Shown here piece by piece: positions 6,515 through 15,277 of a stretch of DNA of 64,000 bases. The translations under genes and the position numbers were made by a program. The stretch is from an uncultured Steroidobacter sp. (GTDB lineage Bacteria; Pseudomonadota; Gammaproteobacteria; Steroidobacterales; Steroidobacteraceae): NCBI GenBank assembly GCA_937864115.1, contig CALMII010000025.1:1-64000 (forward strand), written 5' to 3'. Below the pieces are notes generated by a model that was given only the letters and a program-made list of their open reading frames with translations, made no database searches and was not told where the DNA came from. Position 1 is the first letter of the stretch; the number at the start of each line of letters is the position of its first letter.

Positions 6515-7072
6515 TTACCTTGCCCACGGCGGCCTATTCCCGCCGCTGAACGGATTCTGCGGTTGCGGCAGCACAGCGGTGTTGCCGATTAGCTGATATC
6601 CGAGTCCCGTATAGAGCTCATCGAAGAAGTAGTACGAGGGGGAAGCCCCCTGCTTTTGCCAGACAAGCGCTTCAGCAAGAATGCGGGACGAAAACGGAAC
6701 AAACATCGCGCCAACACCCGCAAAGAAGGACGGGCATAGTGAGTCCCTAAACCTGCAGTTGTTTAGATTCACACCGATCAGCCGACAACCCTTATCCACA
6801 GCGGTCTCGACTTCGTCCTTCACGAACACGGTTTTCGTATATGTATCAGCCCCAATCAGAAGGACGAACGTATCTACGCGGCGGATCTTTGCGGCGTAGA
6901 CGGACTTGATGTACTGCGGTCTTTGCGAGTTGATCGCCTCGTCCAACTGGAAGTCTGCAAAATTGAAATCTATGTGTTGGTGGGCTTTCCAGGCGCACAT
7001 GAGGTCGTAACGCCCTTTGTCTGCGCTACTGAAGCTGACGAAAGTCCGAGGCAACGATCCTGTCCCAGTCAT
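6515..7072 (-). CDS. TIR-like (ThsB-type) domain protein; first cassette
   Basis: The protein has 185 residues. The first half is a TIR-like domain of the type found in Thoeris ThsB proteins: RTFVSFSSADKGRYD (strand A and loop, residues 9-23), DFNFADF (35-41), an IKSVYAAKIRRVDTFVLLIG segment (55-74), then TYTKTVFVKDEVETA (77-91). In the last segment Glu87 stands where TIR NADases and cyclases keep their catalytic Glu. CRLIGVNLNN (96-105) completes the fold. In Thoeris, ThsB senses phage and makes a cyclic ADP-ribose-type signal for ThsA; no ThsA is in this window. The ATG at 7072 has AAAGGAG 12 bases upstream, a rather long spacing. As the attI-proximal cassette it should be the best expressed and the latest acquired. 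Confidence 0.8.
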   Translation of the reverse strand: MTGTGSLPRTFVSFSSADKGRYDLMCAWKAHQHIDFNFADFQLDEAINSQRPQYIKSVYAAKIRRVDTFVLLIGADTYTKTVFVKDEVETAVDKGCRLIGVNLNNCRFRDSLCPSFFAGVGAMFVPFSSRILAEALVWQKQGASPSYYFFDELYTGLGYQLIGNTAVLPQPQNPFSGGNRPPWAR

Positions 7073-7117
7073 GGCGTGTTGCTACTCCTTTGCCTCTGTC
7101 CCATTCTGATTTCTGAA

Positions 7118-7190
7118 GCCCAACTTAGATATAGACCGCACTAGTCTGCCCAATCAACCTGCCACGTGCCAAATAACCTGTCACACGCGA
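7118..7190 (-). other. attI-like junction at the head of the cassette array
   Basis: On the minus strand the array begins ...CTAAGTTGGGC, with the core GTTGGGC at 7124-7118 directly after CTATATCTAA. No complementary inner arm or second core follows within 100 bp, so this is not an attC. A GTT core preceded by an A-rich tract is how known attI sites end. Upstream lie AATCAACCTGC...ATAACCTG motifs at 7152 and 7314, which might be integrase-binding direct repeats. The integrase gene expected here is missing. Confidence 0.45.
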
Positions 7191-7355
7191 CCTTGCCAAA
7201 GCCCTGGCTCGCTTCAGCTCATGTCGCCGAGTGCGATCTAACACCCCATCAATTTCGGGATACTCCAGCAGTGCCCGCAGGCGATGTTGATAGCGGGCAA
7301 AGAAAGTTGCCGAATCAACCTGCAGGTGACGGATAACCTGCCGACGGCTCCGCAC
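7125..7355 (-). CDS. Unassigned short frame next to the attI-like site
   Basis: A 76-codon frame opens at a GTG and ends with the TAA of CTAAGTTGGGC, exactly at the array boundary. It encodes a basic, helical peptide (FFARYQHRLRALLEYPEIDG, then RTRRHELKRARALARSR). It does not resemble the integron integrase or any family I recognise. The rest of the stretch (7356-7435) shows nothing recognisable. The frame could be the remnant of a gene cut off when the array or the integrase region rearranged, or it could be chance. Confidence 0.2.
   Translation of the reverse strand: MRSRRQVIRHLQVDSATFFARYQHRLRALLEYPEIDGVLDRTRRHELKRARALARSRVTGYLARGRLIGQTSAVYI
7128..7157 (-). promoter_or_regulatory. Candidate cassette promoter (Pc)
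   Basis: On the minus strand TTGATT (7157-7152) and TATATC (7133-7128) are separated by 18 bases. Each matches the sigma-70 consensus at four of six positions. Transcription would begin near the GTTGGGC core and read straight into the TIR cassette, as a Pc promoter does. Confidence 0.4.
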
Positions 7356-7435
7356 GCAAACGATTCAATCCCGCAGGCTTTCTGCGGATGCATCACCGTG
7401 GGACAACATGAACAGGACCATCAGCGCCCAAGGGC

Positions 7436-8401
7436 TCATTGGACGACTTGCCGAAGGAATCGCAGTACCGCTTCGTTCACTTCGTCGGGTCGTTCCTGCT
7501 GGATCCAGTGTCCGGCGCCTTCGATCATTAGTTTCTGTACGCCGGGAATGATCTGGGTCATCTGTTCGATGGCGACTTCGCCGCGTCGGCCAGCGATCAC
7601 GGGATCGCGGGTGCCGGCGATGAACAGGGCGGGTTGCGTGATCTTCGCGTCCTGCCAGGGCGCAGTGAGTTCCCAGTTGCGATCGATGTTGCGATAGAGG
7701 TTGAGGCCGCCGCGGAAGCCGGTGCGTTGATATTCGCCGGCCATGCGCTCGATGTCCTTCTCGCGCAGCCATGACGGCAGTTTGTCCGGCACGGCCATGC
7801 GATCGAGGAAGCCCTTGCCTTCGGGCACGATGAGCGGATTCTCGCGATCGACTCTGACGTCGCCCGAAATGCCGTACAGCAGCTTGCGCATCGTCGTCGG
7901 TACGTCGCGCTCGAATTCGGCTTCGGCGACGCCGGGTTGCTGGAAGTAGATCCAGTAGAAGTTCTCGAGTCCGGATTTGCGCAGCATGCGCAGCGGCGCA
8001 TCGGGAGCACGCGGACGATGCGGCACGCTCATGCCGATGACGGCGCGAAACAGGTCCGGACGCATCATCGCGGCGTGCCACGCAACGGGCGCGCCCCAGT
8101 CATGGCCGATGACGCAGGCCTGTTTCTCGCCCAACTCGCCGACGAGACTCACGATGTCGCCGACGGTGTGAAGGATCGCGTATGCCTCGGCGTCTGCAGG
8201 TGCATCGGTCGCACCGAAGCCGCGCATGTCCGGGGCGACGGCGTGAAAGCCGGCTGCGGCGAGGACCGGCAACTGGTGTCGCCACGAGTACCAGAGTTCG
8301 GGCCAGCCGTGACAGAGCACGACCAGCGGGCCGCTGCCCGCTTCGGCGACGTGCATGCGGATGCCGTTGAGGGTGAGTTCGCGGTGATGGATCTCAGACA
8401 T
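7436..8401 (-). CDS. Epoxide-hydrolase-like alpha/beta hydrolase
   Basis: The protein has 321 residues. The HGWPE oxyanion motif (residues 31-35), PDMRGFGATD (58-67) and the nucleophile elbow GHDWGAP with Asp101 instead of Ser are diagnostic of soluble epoxide hydrolases and haloalkane dehalogenases. A second acidic residue (GTRDPVIAG) and the catalytic His (EGAGHWIQQERPDEV, near the C-terminus) complete the triad. Cap-domain tyrosines (NFYWIYFQQPG) favour epoxide hydrolase. It is cytoplasmic, with no signal peptide. Substrate unknown; homologs detoxify or catabolise aliphatic and aromatic epoxides. It is the first chromosomal gene after the integron and probably monocistronic. Confidence 0.85.
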   Translation of the reverse strand: MSEIHHRELTLNGIRMHVAEAGSGPLVVLCHGWPELWYSWRHQLPVLAAAGFHAVAPDMRGFGATDAPADAEAYAILHTVGDIVSLVGELGEKQACVIGHDWGAPVAWHAAMMRPDLFRAVIGMSVPHRPRAPDAPLRMLRKSGLENFYWIYFQQPGVAEAEFERDVPTTMRKLLYGISGDVRVDRENPLIVPEGKGFLDRMAVPDKLPSWLREKDIERMAGEYQRTGFRGGLNLYRNIDRNWELTAPWQDAKITQPALFIAGTRDPVIAGRRGEVAIEQMTQIIPGVQKLMIEGAGHWIQQERPDEVNEAVLRFLRQVVQ

Positions 8402-8429
8402 GTGATTTCCTCCTGCGCCCCCTCCCTGG

Positions 8430-8455
8430 CCCTCCCCCGCTTCGCGGAGGAGGGG
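8430..8455. repeat. CCCTCCCCCGC-type palindrome, copy 1
   Basis: The 26-bp inverted repeat CCCTCCCCCGC/GCGGAGGAGGGG, with a TTC loop, lies between the methyltransferase stop and the epoxide hydrolase start. A near-identical element occurs at 39685-39710. Confidence 0.7.
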
Positions 8456-8473
8456 ATCAGAAAAGAGCGATGG

Positions 8474-9193
8474 CTATCGATTCAGTTCATACACGCACAT
8501 GTTCACGGCCGACGCCACGTTCAGCGACTCGATCGCGCCGCTGCCGGCGATCGAGAAGCTGACGGCGTTGAGCGTACGAAGCTGATCGCGCGGTACGCCG
8601 CGCGCTTCATTGCCGAACAGGTAGCAGTCGAACTCGCGGAACGACGCAGACCGCAGCGGCTCACCCTGCATGTCGAGACAGGCGATGCGCGGCAGCCGGG
8701 CCGGCAGCGATGCGAGCGGCACATCCGTTTCGACAGGAACGTGAAAAATTGCGCCGACGCTCGCACGCAGCACCTTGGAGTTGTAGGGATCGACGCTGCC
8801 CGGACTCAGCAGGCAGCGCAGTCCGCCGAACCAGGCGAGCGTGCGCAGGATGGTGCCGAGGTTGCCGGGATCCTGGATCTCATGCAGGTACACCGCGCGT
8901 TCGCCGCGTGACGCCGGCGTCGGTCGCGGCATCGGCACGAGCGCGACGAGTCCCTGCGGCGTCTTCGTTTCCGACAGCTCTTCCATGCGGCGATTGCTGA
9001 CGACGTGCTTCTCGAACGGACCGCGCCAGTGTTCGTTCTCCGCGGTCACGTACAGCTTGCAGTCCTGCAGCTGCGGATTCCTGGCGGCGGCCTTCTGCAG
9101 TTCCAGCACGAGGTGCTCGCCTTCGACGAGGTAGTGGCCGAACTGCTCGCGGTATTTCTTCTGATGCAGCTTTTTGAGGTCGTCGAATTTCAT
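8474..9193 (-). CDS. TrmH/SpoU-family RNA 2'-O-methyltransferase
   Basis: The protein has 239 residues. An N-terminal substrate-binding domain (about 1-100, KYREQFGHYLVEGEHLV) precedes the knotted SPOUT catalytic domain. The three SpoU motifs are visible: HEIQDPGNLGTILRTLAWFG (motif 1, with the conserved Asn and Arg), YLFGNEARGVP (motif 2, about 190-200) and SFSIAGSGAIESLNVASAVN (motif 3, about 213-232). It should methylate a ribose of rRNA or tRNA with S-adenosylmethionine; the target base cannot be predicted. The ATG overlaps the stop of the upstream oxidoreductase gene (ATGA), so the two are translationally coupled. Confidence 0.88.
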   Translation of the reverse strand: MKFDDLKKLHQKKYREQFGHYLVEGEHLVLELQKAAARNPQLQDCKLYVTAENEHWRGPFEKHVVSNRRMEELSETKTPQGLVALVPMPRPTPASRGERAVYLHEIQDPGNLGTILRTLAWFGGLRCLLSPGSVDPYNSKVLRASVGAIFHVPVETDVPLASLPARLPRIACLDMQGEPLRSASFREFDCYLFGNEARGVPRDQLRTLNAVSFSIAGSGAIESLNVASAVNMCVYELNR

Positions 9194-10815
9194 GCGGCTG
9201 CCTGCTGAGCATTCAACATCGACTTCGCAACCGCCTCGGCCACCTTGATGCCATCGACGCCCGCCGAGAGGATACCGCCGGCGTAGCCCGCGCCCTCGCC
9301 CGCCGGATACAGGCCGCGCACGTTGAGGCTCTGCAGCGTGTCCGCATCGCGCGTGATGCGCAACGGCGACGACGTGCGCGTCTCGACGCCGGTGAACACG
9401 GCATCGTCGCGATCGAAGCCATGGATCTGTCGCCCGAACGCAGGAATGGCTTCGCGGATCGCTTCGATCGCGTAATCCGGCAGCGCGCCGGACAGATCAC
9501 CGAGACGCACGCCGGGTTTGTAGGACGGCTCGACTTCGCCCAGCTGGGCAGAAGGCGTGTTGCGAAGGAAATCGCCGACGAGTTGCGCCGGTGCGCTGTA
9601 GTCGCCGCCACCGAGTTCGAAGGCCTGCGATTCGAGTCGTTCCTGCAGCTCGATGCCTGCGAGCGGACCGCCGGGAAAATCTTCAGCAGGATTGATGCCG
9701 ACGACGATGCCGGCGTTCGCATTGCGCTCGTTGCGCGAATACTGGCTCATGCCATTGGTGACGACGCGGTTCGGTTCGGACGTCGCCGCCACCACCGTGC
9801 CGCCCGGACACATGCAGAAGCTGTAGACCGAGCGGCCGTTCTTCGCGTGATGCACGAGCTTGTAGTCGGCGGCGCCGAGTTCCGGATGACCCGCATACTT
9901 GCCGAGTCGCGCACGATCGATCATCGACTGCGGATGCTCGACGCGAAAGCCGATGGCGAACGGCTTGGGTTCGAGGAAGACGCCGCGCCGATGCAGCATC
10001 CGGAACGTGTCGCGCGAGCTGTGACCGAGCGCCGGCACGACATGCCGGCTGTGCAGCGTCTCGCCGCTCTCGAGCACGACGCCTTCGATCTGCCCGTCAT
10101 CGATGAGCACGTCCGTCACCTTGTGTTCGAAGCGCACTTCGCCGCCGAGCGCGATGATTTCCTCGCGCATGCGCGAGACGACGCCGGTGAGGCGGAACGT
10201 GCCGATGTGCGGCTTGCTCACGTAGAGAATCTCTTCGGGCGCGCCGGCGCGGACGAACTCCTGCATGACCTTGCGGCCGTAGAACTTCGGATCCTTGATC
10301 TGGCTGTAGAGCTTGCCGTCGGAGAACAGTCCGGCGCCGCCTTCGCCGAACTGCACGTTGGATTCCGGCGTGAGCGTGTGCTTGCGCCACAGGCCCCACG
10401 TGTCCTGCGTGCGACGACGCACGTCGCGACCGCGTTCGAGCACGATGGGCCGGAACCCGGCCTGCGCCAAGATCAGCGCCGCGAACAGGCCGCACGGTCC
10501 GAAGCCGATCACGAGCGGCCGTTCGACGAGGCCCGCTGGCGCCTGCGCGACCGGGGTGTAGTTCGTATCCGGCGCCGGTTTCACGTTCTGGTCGTGCGCG
10601 AAGCGCTTGAGGATTGCCGCTTCGTCGCGGGCCCGAAGATCGACGATGTAGACGAAGCTGATCGTGCTGTTCTTCTTGCGCGCATCGTAGCTGCGCTTGA
10701 ACACCGTGAAATCCAGCAGATCGACGTCTTTCAGATTCAGACGCTTCAGAAGCGCGGCACGCAACGCCGGCGGCGGATGGTCCAGCGGCAGCGACAGTTC
10801 AGTGATGCGGATCAC
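9190..10815 (-). CDS. FAD-dependent oxidoreductase, COG2509-like
   Basis: From a GTG at 10815 (AGGAGA, six bases upstream) the protein has 541 residues. It opens with a small N-terminal domain (IRITELSLPLDHPPP, about 1-80) typical of this family. An FAD-binding Rossmann motif follows (PLVIGFGPCGLFAAL, about 97-111; VLERG), then FGEGGAGLFSDGKLY and a C-terminal GLYPAGEGAGYAGGI flavin-closing motif. The family is annotated as NAD(FAD)-utilising dehydrogenase; its physiological substrate is not known. It has no signal peptide and overlaps the downstream SpoU methyltransferase by four bases. It is divergent from rlmE across a 90-bp promoter region. Confidence 0.85.
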   Translation of the reverse strand: MIRITELSLPLDHPPPALRAALLKRLNLKDVDLLDFTVFKRSYDARKKNSTISFVYIVDLRARDEAAILKRFAHDQNVKPAPDTNYTPVAQAPAGLVERPLVIGFGPCGLFAALILAQAGFRPIVLERGRDVRRRTQDTWGLWRKHTLTPESNVQFGEGGAGLFSDGKLYSQIKDPKFYGRKVMQEFVRAGAPEEILYVSKPHIGTFRLTGVVSRMREEIIALGGEVRFEHKVTDVLIDDGQIEGVVLESGETLHSRHVVPALGHSSRDTFRMLHRRGVFLEPKPFAIGFRVEHPQSMIDRARLGKYAGHPELGAADYKLVHHAKNGRSVYSFCMCPGGTVVAATSEPNRVVTNGMSQYSRNERNANAGIVVGINPAEDFPGGPLAGIELQERLESQAFELGGGDYSAPAQLVGDFLRNTPSAQLGEVEPSYKPGVRLGDLSGALPDYAIEAIREAIPAFGRQIHGFDRDDAVFTGVETRTSSPLRITRDADTLQSLNVRGLYPAGEGAGYAGGILSAGVDGIKVAEAVAKSMLNAQQAAA

Positions 10816-10905
10816 GTGAGATCTCCTGGCCGGTGACTCCGGCAAAGGAAGCGCGGTTAGAATGGCGCGCATTGTAGCCGCAGCCCACCCTTTTCCGGTT
10901 TTTTC

Positions 10906-11526
10906 ATGGCCCGTTCCAAAAGCAGTCACCGCTGGATGCAGGAGCACGTCAACGATCCCTACGTCAAACAGGCGCAGAAGGACGGCTATCGCTCGCGCGC
11001 CAGCTACAAACTGATCGAACTCAACGAGAAGGACCGGCTCATCCGGCCCGGAATGCTGGTGATGGACCTGGGTTCGGCGCCCGGCGGCTGGTCGCAGGTG
11101 GCGGGCAAGATCGTCGGCGACAAGGGCCGCGTGATCGCCAGCGACATCCTGCCGATGGATCCGGTGCGCAACGTCGATTTCATCCAGGGCGATTTCACCG
11201 AGGAGTCGGTGTTCAACCAGATCCTCGACAGCCTCGGCGGCAAGCAGCCCGACCTGATCATTTCCGACATCGCGCCCAACATCAGCGGCATCGACTCGGC
11301 CGATCAGGCATCGTCGATGTACCTGGTGGAACTCGCGCTCGACATGGCGCGCAAGGTGCTCAAGCCGAAGGGCAACTTCGTCGCGAAGGTGTTCCAGGGG
11401 TCGGGGTCGGACGCGTATCTCAAGGAACTGCGCAAGTCGTTCGAGAAGGTGTCGATCCGCAAGCCGGCGGCGTCGCGGTCGCGCTCGCGCGAGATCTACG
11501 TGGTGGCGAAAGGGTTCAGAGGCTGA
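10906..11526 (+). CDS. rlmE: 23S rRNA (U2552-2'-O) methyltransferase RlmE/FtsJ
   Basis: The protein has 206 residues, the normal length for RlmE. An SAM-binding [12 protein letters not shown] motif lies at 54-65. The catalytic K-D-K-E set is present: Lys35 (SYK), Asp121 (SDIAPN), Lys161 (VAKVF) and Glu196 (SREIYVV). The enzyme methylates U2552 in the A loop of 23S rRNA during late 50S assembly. In many proteobacteria rlmE is followed by ftsH; here the next gene is pyruvate carboxylase in the opposite direction, so that linkage is lost. A REP element separates the two convergent genes. Confidence 0.95.
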   Translation: MARSKSSHRWMQEHVNDPYVKQAQKDGYRSRASYKLIELNEKDRLIRPGMLVMDLGSAPGGWSQVAGKIVGDKGRVIASDILPMDPVRNVDFIQGDFTEESVFNQILDSLGGKQPDLIISDIAPNISGIDSADQASSMYLVELALDMARKVLKPKGNFVAKVFQGSGSDAYLKELRKSFEKVSIRKPAASRSRSREIYVVAKGFRG

Positions 11527-11540
11527 TCGCTCTTCTCTTC

Positions 11541-11630
11541 CTGTGGGGCCGGCTTCGGCCAGCCTGATTCGTCAGGCTAAAGCCTGACCCACAGGAAGAA
11601 GGCCGGCTGAAGCCGGCCCCACAGGAAGAA
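11541..11630. repeat. REP-type element 1
   Basis: Three stem-forming units lie between the convergent rlmE and pyc genes: GTGGGGCCGGCTTCGGCC, then a GTCAGGCTAAAGCCTGAC hairpin, then GGCCGGCTGAAGCCGGCCCC. Placement at both 3' ends suits transcript termination or end stabilisation. Confidence 0.85.
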
Positions 11631-11631
11631 G

Positions 11632-14600
11632 TCACGCCAGCACGATCAGCAGATCCTTCGCATCGATCGCCTCGCCCGGGCGCGTGACGATCTCGGCGAC
11701 GGTGGCGTCGCGATCGGCGCGCACTGACGTTTCCATCTTCATCGCCTCGATGGTCAGCAGCACATCGCCGCGGGCGACGCGTGCGCCCTGCGCGACGGCG
11801 ACGGTCGCCACCGTTCCAGGCATCGGCGCGGCGACGTGGCTCGCGTTCGCCAGGTCCGCCTTGCGGCGCGGCGGCTTGAGCGCGACCTTGCTGCGATCGG
11901 GCACCTTCACGGAGCGTGGCTGGCCGTTGAGTTCGAAGAACACCGTGCGCGTGCCGTCTTCGTGGCTTTCGCTCGCGGCGACGAAGCGCACGATGAGACT
12001 CTTGCCGCGTTCGATCTCGACGGTCACTTCGTCGCCCGGTTCCATGCCGTAGAAGAAGAGCGGCGTCGGCAGCACGCTCGCGCGTCCGTAGTCGAGGCGG
12101 GCCTGCATGTAGTCGAGGAAGACCTTCGGATACATGAGATACGACGCGAACTCCTCGTCCGTGATCTCGCGCCAGGTCTTCGCCGTCGCTTCGGCGCGTG
12201 CTTTCGCCAGGTCGGTGGGCGGCAGCACTTCGCCGGGGCGGACAGTCAGCGGCTCGGCGCCCTGCAATACCTTCTTCTGCAATGCCGGCGGAAAGCCGCC
12301 ATAGGGCTGACCGAGATCGCCGCGGAACAGCGAGACGACCGATTCGGGAAAGGCGACGTCGGCCTGCGGATCGAGCACCTGCTCAGCCGTGAGTCCGCTC
12401 GTCACCATCATCAGCGCCATGTCGCCGACGACTTTCGACGTCGGCGTCACCTTGACGATGTCGCCGAACATTTCATTGACCTTCGCATAGGCGCGCGCAA
12501 CTTCCGGCCAGCGCACATCGTCGATGCCGAGCGAGCGCGCTTGTTCTCGCAGGTTTGTAAATTGACCACCAGGCATGCCGTGGACATACACCTCGGAGGC
12601 GCCCGAGCGCAGATCGCTCTCGAAAGCCGAATAGCAGCGGCGCACCTGTTCCCAGTAGGACGAGATGAGACGCAGGCGATCGGCATCGATGCCGCTGTCG
12701 CGCGGGCCGTGACGCAGCGCTTCGACGATCGAGCCGAGATTGGGCTGCGACGTCAGTCCGCTCATGGAATCCATCGCGCCGTCCACGGCATCGGCGCCGG
12801 CATCGATCGCCGCCAGCACGCTCGCTGCGGCGATGCCGCTGGTGTCGTGCGTGTGGAAGTGCACGGGCAGGCCGATCTCTTCTTTCAATGCCTTGACCAG
12901 CGTGAACGCCGCGCGCGGCTGGCACAGGCCGGCCATGTCCTTGATGCCGAGAATGTGTGCACCGGCGGCTTTCAGTTCGCGCGCAAGCCCGAGGTAGTAC
13001 CTGAGGTCGTACTTGGTCTGTTGCGGATCGGACAGATTGCCGGTGTAGCAGATCGCGGCCTCGCACAGCTTGCCAGCATCGCGCACCGCGTCCATGGCGA
13101 CGCGCATGTTCGGCACCCAGTTGAGGGAATCGAAGACGCGGAACAGATCGATGCCCGACGTCGCCGCCTGTTTGACGAAGTACTGCACGACGTTGTCGGG
13201 ATAGTTGGTGTAGCCGACGGCGTTCGCCGAGCGCAGCAGCATCTGCAGCAGCAGGTTCGGCATGGCCTCGCGCAGTTCCTGCAGGCGTTCCCACGGGCAT
13301 TCGTTGAGAAAGCGCATCGAGACATCGAAGGTCGCGCCGCCCCAGCATTCCATCGAGAACAGGTTCGGCAGCAGGCTCGCGTAATGCGGGGCGATGGCCA
13401 CGAGGTCGCGCGTGCGGAAGCGTGTCGCCAGCAGCGATTGATGCGCATCGCGCATGGTCGTATCCGTCAGCAGCACGGACTTCTGTTCGAGCATCCAGGC
13501 GGCGAATTTTTCCGGGCCGAGCGCATCGAGCCGTTGCTTCGTGCCGGCCGCCGGCGCGGGCAGGTCGATCTCCGGCACCTTCGGCGCAACGATCCGTGCG
13601 GGTCGCACGCGGCCCTTCACTTCCGGATTGCCGTTCACCACGACATCGCCGATGAAGTTCAGCAGGCGCGTCGCGCGATCGCGCTTGCGCGGGAAGCGGA
13701 ACAGTTCGGGCGTCTGGTCGATGAACTTGGTCGTGTACTGCGCCGACGCGAACTGCGGATGCAGGATGAGCTGATCGAGGAAGCGCAGGTTCGTCACGAC
13801 GCCGCGCACGCGGAATTCCCACAGCGCGCGATGCATGCGGGCGATGGTTTCCTGCGGCGTCGGCGACCAGGCGGTCACTTTCACCAGCAGCGAATCGTAG
13901 GAGCGCGTGATGATCGCGCCGGAATACGCGGTGCCCGCATCGAGGCGGATGCCGAAACCGGCGGGACTGCGATAGGCGGTGATGCGCCCGTAGTCCGGCG
14001 TGAAGTTGTTTTCCGGATCTTCCGTCGTCACGCGGCATTGCATGGCGAAGCCGTTGAGGCGGATGCCGGGTTGCGCCGGCACGCCGCTGTCGGGCTCGCC
14101 GATGACCGCGCCTTCGGCGATGCGGATCTGCGCACGCACGATGTCGATGCCCGTCACGGCTTCGGTGACGGTGTGTTCCACCTGCACGCGCGGATTGACT
14201 TCGATGAAATAGAACCTGCCAGTGTCGGCGTCCTGCAGGAATTCGACGGTACCGGCATTGAGATAGCGCACGGCGCGGCCGATCTTCAGCGCTTCCTCGC
14301 ACAGCGCGGCGCGCTGTTCGTCGCTGAAGAACGTGGCCGGCGCGCGCTCGATCACTTTCTGGTTGCGACGCTGCACCGTGCAGTCGCGTTCGAACAGATG
14401 CACCAGATTGCCGCGCGAGTCGCCCAGCAGCTGCACTTCGATGTGGCGCGCGCGGCGCACCAGCTTTTCGAGATACACCTCGTCGTTGCCGAAGGCCGCC
14501 TTCGCTTCGCGCCGCGCGGTGGCGACCATTTCCTTGAGATCGCTTTCCTGTTCGACGATGCGCATGCCGCGACCGCCGCCGCCCCAGCTCGCTTTCAGCA

Positions 14601-15105
14601 TCACGGGGAAGCCGACTTCGCGCGCGAGTCTGACGATCTCTGCATCGTCGCGCGGCAGCGGCGGCGTCGCCGGCATCACCGGCACGCCGGCCGACACGGC
14701 GAGATTGCGCGCCATCACCTTGTTGCCGAGGCGACGCATGATCTCCGGCGTCGGGCCCACGAAGAGGATGCCCGCCGCGGCGCAGGCTTCGGCGAATTCG
14801 GGGTTCTCGGACAGGAAGCCGTAGCCGGGATGGATCGCATCGACCTGCGCGGCCCGGGCGATGCGGATGATGTCCGCGATGTCGAGGTAAGCCTCGACCG
14901 GGCTCTTGCCGGCGCCGACCTGGTAACTCTCGTCCGCCTTCATCCGGTGCAGGGAGAAGCGGTCCTCCTGCGAGTAGATCGCCACCGTGCGAATGCCCAG
15001 CTCGGCCGCGGCGCGCATGACGCGAATGGCGATTTCGCCGCGATTGGCGACGAGCAGGGCCTTGATGGCGGCAGGACGGGGCGAAAGCGGGCTGAAATCT
15101 GGCAT
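11632..15105 (-). CDS. pyc: Pyruvate carboxylase (single-chain)
   Basis: The protein has 1157 residues, the size of single-chain pyruvate carboxylases. The order is biotin carboxylase with ATP-grasp (about 15-460; KASWGGGGRGMR, FIEVNPRVQVEHTVTE), carboxyltransferase (about 540-810; TTMRDAHQSLLATRFRT, HFHTHDTSGIA), the PYC-type linker domain, and a C-terminal biotinyl domain with EAMKMETSV near 1120. It forms oxaloacetate from pyruvate, bicarbonate and ATP to refill the TCA cycle. It is transcribed alone with REP elements on both sides. The opposite strand carries a very long spurious open frame caused by GC bias. Confidence 0.95.
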   Translation of the reverse strand: MPDFSPLSPRPAAIKALLVANRGEIAIRVMRAAAELGIRTVAIYSQEDRFSLHRMKADESYQVGAGKSPVEAYLDIADIIRIARAAQVDAIHPGYGFLSENPEFAEACAAAGILFVGPTPEIMRRLGNKVMARNLAVSAGVPVMPATPPLPRDDAEIVRLAREVGFPVMLKASWGGGGRGMRIVEQESDLKEMVATARREAKAAFGNDEVYLEKLVRRARHIEVQLLGDSRGNLVHLFERDCTVQRRNQKVIERAPATFFSDEQRAALCEEALKIGRAVRYLNAGTVEFLQDADTGRFYFIEVNPRVQVEHTVTEAVTGIDIVRAQIRIAEGAVIGEPDSGVPAQPGIRLNGFAMQCRVTTEDPENNFTPDYGRITAYRSPAGFGIRLDAGTAYSGAIITRSYDSLLVKVTAWSPTPQETIARMHRALWEFRVRGVVTNLRFLDQLILHPQFASAQYTTKFIDQTPELFRFPRKRDRATRLLNFIGDVVVNGNPEVKGRVRPARIVAPKVPEIDLPAPAAGTKQRLDALGPEKFAAWMLEQKSVLLTDTTMRDAHQSLLATRFRTRDLVAIAPHYASLLPNLFSMECWGGATFDVSMRFLNECPWERLQELREAMPNLLLQMLLRSANAVGYTNYPDNVVQYFVKQAATSGIDLFRVFDSLNWVPNMRVAMDAVRDAGKLCEAAICYTGNLSDPQQTKYDLRYYLGLARELKAAGAHILGIKDMAGLCQPRAAFTLVKALKEEIGLPVHFHTHDTSGIAAASVLAAIDAGADAVDGAMDSMSGLTSQPNLGSIVEALRHGPRDSGIDADRLRLISSYWEQVRRCYSAFESDLRSGASEVYVHGMPGGQFTNLREQARSLGIDDVRWPEVARAYAKVNEMFGDIVKVTPTSKVVGDMALMMVTSGLTAEQVLDPQADVAFPESVVSLFRGDLGQPYGGFPPALQKKVLQGAEPLTVRPGEVLPPTDLAKARAEATAKTWREITDEEFASYLMYPKVFLDYMQARLDYGRASVLPTPLFFYGMEPGDEVTVEIERGKSLIVRFVAASESHEDGTRTVFFELNGQPRSVKVPDRSKVALKPPRRKADLANASHVAAPMPGTVATVAVAQGARVARGDVLLTIEAMKMETSVRADRDATVAEIVTRPGEAIDAKDLLIVLA

Positions 15106-15277
15106 GTCGGACTCGGAATCGAAGATCGAAGGCGACCGCAGGCAACGTCATCGGGCTCGAACCCGATGGCGTGGAGGTCGTTCCGCGCAGTGGGAGCCCA
15201 AGGATCATAGACCGGCACGGGGTTGCTGCAAGAGCAGTGCCCTTATCGGGTTATCGCCGGGAATGATTCGCCTCTGC

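Noticed and set aside
7284..7697. Plus-strand frame that could be a remnant of intI
   Set aside because: The encoded sequence shows none of the tyrosine-recombinase boxes (RHRY) and is antisense to the epoxide hydrolase over most of its length.
11836..15210. Plus-strand open frame of 1124 codons
   Set aside because: It lies entirely antisense to pyruvate carboxylase. It is an artefact of GC3 codon bias: rich in Arg, His and Ala, with no recognisable domain.
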